Part shown: in pieces, positions 5,856-8,024 of the stretch
How positions within the stretch are numbered: position 1 is the first letter of the stretch
Layout: every line of letters starts with the position of its first letter
Assembly: GCA_023458995.1 (NCBI GenBank)
Contig: JAEWVV010000010.1
Span: 1 to 8,024 of the forward strand
Length of the DNA stretch: 8,024 nt
From: Bacillota bacterium
GTDB lineage: Bacteria; Bacillota_I; Bacilli_A; Acholeplasmatales; Acholeplasmataceae
Reading direction: 5' to 3'
Notes under the pieces: model-generated
Seen by the model: only the letters and a program-made list of their open reading frames with translations
What the model was told of the DNA's origin: nothing
Databases searched by the model: none
Program-made: the position numbers and the translations under genes

Positions 5856-6844
5856 AAAATATAATTGAACGTTACATCTATGCTGTAACAAAAAGACTTC
5901 CTGAAGAAATGAGAGAGGAAGTCAAAGAAGAACTAAATGGTAATATTTATGATATGCTTAATCAAAATCCTACGGATGAAGAAATTGACAAAGTACTTCA
6001 TGAATTAGGACATCCAAGAGAATTAGCTAAAAACTATCGTGGGCAAGAACGGTATGTGATCTCTCCACTCTTCTATGATGACTATATTCAAGTTCTAAAG
6101 ATTGTGACCATCGTTATTCTTGCAGTATCACTTACATTTGGTACGTTTGAATCGATTATCGATATTGAATCTGTGAAGATTATTGGTATGATAGCTGAAG
6201 TCATGGGGGATATTGTAGGAAATGTATTCACTGCCTTTGCAACTGCGTTTTTCTGGGTTACTCTCATTTTCTGGGGGATTGATTATGCAGCAAGAAACAA
6301 TAAGTTCCCTGAATGGAAATTAAAAGACCTTCCTGAAATTCCTAAACCCAATACAACAAAGATTTCAAGAGTTGAATCGGTTGTAGGTTTAATCTTAGGT
6401 ACAGTATTCTCAGTAATTTTCATCGTTTTCTTAATGCGCTATGTCGAATTACTTGGTATCTATGAAGATGGTGTCTTGGTTGCTCAGGTTTTAAATAAAG
6501 CGGTCACCGATAAGTTTATTATCATTTTCGGTATTGGTGCAGCATTTGGAATTCTTGTAAGCATACTAAAACTCAACTTTGGTGAATGGCGCTTAAGTTT
6601 AGCGATCATTTATACAATCGATCAACTTATTTCGATCGTACTCATGGTTCTATTCTTACGTGCTGATGGATTGATTTTAGATGAAGCATTTGTTAAGATC
6701 AGTAGTTATTTTGATACAACAGCTGCAGTCATTGAAGATCATTTCAATCGTGGGGTTGTTGGCTTAATTGTGTTTATATCTGTTTTAATAGCAATCGATT
6801 TAATTGTTACTTGGGTTAAGACCATGAAAGGTCGTAAAGCTTAA
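5852..6844 (+). CDS. HAAS-domain membrane protein
   Basis: 330-residue protein in two parts. Residues 1-68 are a HAAS-type (DUF1700-like) helical domain: IERYIYAVTKRLPEEMREEVKEELNGNIYDML, then DEEIDKVLHELGHPRELAKNYRG, with the typical LGxPxxLA turn at 52-59. A linker ISPLFYDDYIQVLKIV leads into about six membrane helices (near 82-99, 124-145, 177-196, 220-240, 250-270, 302-322) with a basic end, KTMKGRKA. HAAS domains commonly follow PadR regulators and are thought to act as cytoplasmic helical adaptors. The membrane part shows no catalytic motif I recognise. Translation overlaps padR by 4 nt, with a GTGGAGG ribosome binding site upstream. A bidirectional terminator follows 7 nt after the stop. 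Domain call is good; the physiological role is unknown. Confidence 0.85.
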   Translation: MKNIIERYIYAVTKRLPEEMREEVKEELNGNIYDMLNQNPTDEEIDKVLHELGHPRELAKNYRGQERYVISPLFYDDYIQVLKIVTIVILAVSLTFGTFESIIDIESVKIIGMIAEVMGDIVGNVFTAFATAFFWVTLIFWGIDYAARNNKFPEWKLKDLPEIPKPNTTKISRVESVVGLILGTVFSVIFIVFLMRYVELLGIYEDGVLVAQVLNKAVTDKFIIIFGIGAAFGILVSILKLNFGEWRLSLAIIYTIDQLISIVLMVLFLRADGLILDEAFVKISSYFDTTAAVIEDHFNRGVVGLIVFISVLIAIDLIVTWVKTMKGRKA

Positions 6845-6851
6845 TGAATAA

Positions 6852-6878
6852 AAAAGTGCTGGGGTTTCCAGCACTTTT
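6852..6878. terminator. Bidirectional intrinsic terminator
   Basis: AAAAGTGCTGG and CCAGCACTTTT pair over 11 bp around the loop GGTTT. The stem is followed by T residues on the plus strand (6875-6878), and by six T residues on the minus strand (complement of 6855-6850). It sits between two convergent genes, the HAAS gene and the six-helix membrane protein gene, and serves both. Confidence 0.88.
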
Positions 6879-6890
6879 ATATTGGTTTAC

Positions 6891-7547
6891 TTAATTCACG
6901 TAAGGACGCTTTTCCTCTTCTTTATCGAGGATAGGACGTTCTTCTTCCTGTTTTTGTTTATCTTTTTCTTTTTGTTTTCCTTCGTTTAATTCTTTCGCAT
7001 ATTCTCTATATTTCTTATAGCCACCATAGCCATCATAGCCAAGGTATGCTGCACCGATAACAGAGATGATGAGTAAGAAGATTGCAACTGAACCATAGTC
7101 AAAACCAGGAAGAACCGCAATCACTGTACCTAAGGTGAGTGATGCAATATGAACCCAAAACTTTGGAATTTCAGTTTTTTCACTGAAGAATACAACAGAG
7201 TTAAAGAAGACAAGACCACGTGCATAGAAGAAGAATGCAAGTGCATAACGATAAACGTAACCCCAAATTGCTTCATTTGCCAAATCTCTTGTCAAAGCAA
7301 CATAGATTAATACACCACCAATAATTGTATCGAAAATGATTTCGATCAAATTAATGGTACGAAGTACTTCTTTGTTGAGCGACTTCATGAGGGGAACAAC
7401 TCTAAAGATTGAGAAAATGACAATACCAACACCTGTGATTGTATAAACCACCTCTTTGGCAAAAATCATATATATGCCAATACCTACTAAAATGGCAGCT
7501 AAGATAAACTTAAGTACCCATCCATAACCGTATTTCATTTTACTCAT
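6891..7547 (-). CDS. Six-helix membrane protein, HdeD/DUF308-like, charged tail
   Basis: 218-residue protein with six predicted membrane helices (about 10-30, 34-53, 69-86, 98-118, 131-148, 152-170). They are arranged as three hairpins with repeated GIGIY/GIVIF/GGVLIYVAL patterns, reminiscent of HdeD/DUF308 proteins. That likeness is weak, and I do not firmly recognise the family. A tyrosine/glycine-rich turn (YLGYDGYGGYKKYREY, 168-183) leads to a highly charged, probably disordered cytoplasmic tail rich in Lys, Glu and Gln (184-218). The frame reaches back to an ATG at 7568, but the ribosome binding site AGGAGG (7560-7555) sits inside that extension. ATG 7547, 7 nt after it, is the start. 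Convergent with the HAAS gene and monocistronic. Function unknown. Confidence 0.8.
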   Translation of the reverse strand: MSKMKYGYGWVLKFILAAILVGIGIYMIFAKEVVYTITGVGIVIFSIFRVVPLMKSLNKEVLRTINLIEIIFDTIIGGVLIYVALTRDLANEAIWGYVYRYALAFFFYARGLVFFNSVVFFSEKTEIPKFWVHIASLTLGTVIAVLPGFDYGSVAIFLLIISVIGAAYLGYDGYGGYKKYREYAKELNEGKQKEKDKQKQEEERPILDKEEEKRPYVN

Positions 7548-7566
7548 ATGACACCCTCCTAATTGC

Positions 7567-7595
7567 ATTATATAGCAAGACTATGATGATTGCAA
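7567..7595 (-). promoter_or_regulatory. Promoter of the six-helix membrane protein gene
   Basis: Minus-strand TATAAT at 7572-7567 and TTGCAA at 7595-7590 (four of six -35 bases) are 17 bp apart, the ideal spacing. The predicted start near 7560 coincides with the ribosome binding site, giving a leader of about 13 nt. Confidence 0.7.
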
Positions 7596-7598
7596 CGC

Positions 7599-7620
7599 GT
7601 TAGATATACGATATCTTAAC
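7599..7620. promoter_or_regulatory. Inverted repeat upstream of the -35 box
   Basis: GTTAGATAT and ATATCTTAAC form a 9-bp inverted repeat with one extra T, around the spacer ACG. It begins four bases upstream of the -35 of the minus-strand promoter and is adjacent to AACGCGTT, itself a palindrome (7594-7601). A related sequence recurs at 7721-7732. It may be an operator; no binding protein can be named. Confidence 0.4.
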
Positions 7621-7646
7621 AAATAGAAATCAGATGCTTCATTTTA

Positions 7647-7655
7647 TGGTATAAA
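7647..7655 (+). promoter_or_regulatory. Possible extended -10 promoter for the right-edge gene
   Basis: TGGTATAAA reads as TG, one base, TATAAA, an extended -10 with five of six consensus bases. No -35 is evident. It would start a transcript near 7662, leaving about 100 nt of leader before the ATG at 7764. That leader contains AAATCATGATTT (7680-7691, perfect palindrome) and ATCAT-AA-ATGAT (7709-7720). Confidence 0.35.
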
Positions 7656-7763
7656 TAATGACAGAGAATGAAAACATAAAAATCATGATTTAAAAGAAAT
7701 AAAGAGTCATCATAAATGATAGATATCGTTTAGGTGATGAGTTAATGGATGGGGAAATAATTT

Positions 7764-8024
7764 ATGTTTAAGCATGTTTTATCACCGCTGATTTTGTTTC
7801 TATTTGGACTTATCATCTTTTTTCTTGAAAGTACATTGGGTAGTGCTGTAATTGACTATATGGATATAGCATACCAACAAATCAATTACGTAAACATCAT
7901 ACTTATGATTTTAATGTTTGTTTTATTATGTGTCTTTGTAGTTAGAAAACAGTTTAAAAAGATTAATGAAACAAAGTATAAACTCATTTATTTAGGATTT
8001 AGTTTAGTATCGATGGGTATTGTT
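7764..8024 (+). CDS. Membrane protein, N-terminal part (partial)
   Basis: An open frame of 87 codons runs from ATG 7764 off the right edge. GGGGA at 7751-7755, 8 nt upstream, is an acceptable ribosome binding site. The translated part starts MFKHVLSPLILFLFGLIIFFLES, a hydrophobic helix (about 5-21). A short polar loop follows, then a second helix (NIILMILMFVLLCVFVV, 44-60), a basic stretch RKQFKKINETKYK and the start of a third helix (74-87). This is a polytopic membrane protein with normal base composition for the window. No family is recognisable from this portion; the rest is outside the window. Confidence 0.65.
   Translation, partial: MFKHVLSPLILFLFGLIIFFLESTLGSAVIDYMDIAYQQINYVNIILMILMFVLLCVFVVRKQFKKINETKYKLIYLGFSLVSMGIV

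Noticed and set aside
7548..7568. N-terminal extension of the six-helix protein from ATG 7568
   Set aside because: The codon overlaps the -10 box, and the extension contains the AGGAGG ribosome binding site that serves ATG 7547.

Overview
The window comes from an AT-rich, low-GC Gram-positive-type genome. Genes are tightly packed, with strong purine-rich ribosome binding sites, many sigma-A-like -10 boxes (several of the extended TGnTATAAT type) and intrinsic terminators. TGA is used as a stop (ends of the LTA-synthase-like, EamA and PadR genes) and tryptophan is TGG, so the code is standard. Gene content and style fit the Bacilli or an Acholeplasma-like mollicute, but I cannot fix the species. 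There are no tRNA, rRNA, CRISPR, insertion sequence or phage structural genes.

Layout. (1) 1-2030, minus strand: a promoter, a lipoteichoic-acid-synthase-type membrane sulfatase-fold protein, then 8 nt later the first 12 codons of a Rossmann-fold protein that runs off the left edge. (2) 2034-3680, minus: a UvrX-type Y-family DNA polymerase overlapping a YolD-like partner, closed by an intrinsic terminator that abuts the LTA-synthase promoter. (3) 3681-3838: an intergenic stretch holding a nested inverted repeat of unknown role. (4) 3829-5351, minus: an EamA/DMT transporter followed by a cyclophilin-type peptidyl-prolyl isomerase, probably one operon, with a terminator whose stem includes the cyclophilin stop codon. 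(5) 5352-6880, plus: a PadR-family repressor translationally overlapping (ATGA) a HAAS-domain membrane protein. A near-consensus promoter precedes the pair, with a 21-bp imperfect palindrome in its spacer that looks like an autoregulatory operator. (6) 6852-7620: a bidirectional terminator, then a minus-strand six-helix membrane protein with a charged tail and its promoter. (7) 7621-8024: a noncoding stretch and the start of an unidentified membrane protein that runs off the right edge.

The clearest functional units are the polymerase/YolD pair (translesion synthesis) and the PadR/HAAS pair (self-regulated membrane module). Most minus-strand genes appear to have very short 5' leaders, so their control is likely at transcription initiation. 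I did not find convincing evidence of a wholly new system. The most interesting items are the PadR operator plus HAAS/six-helix protein, the nested inverted repeat at 3746-3809, and the motif repeated in the divergent region at 7602-7732.
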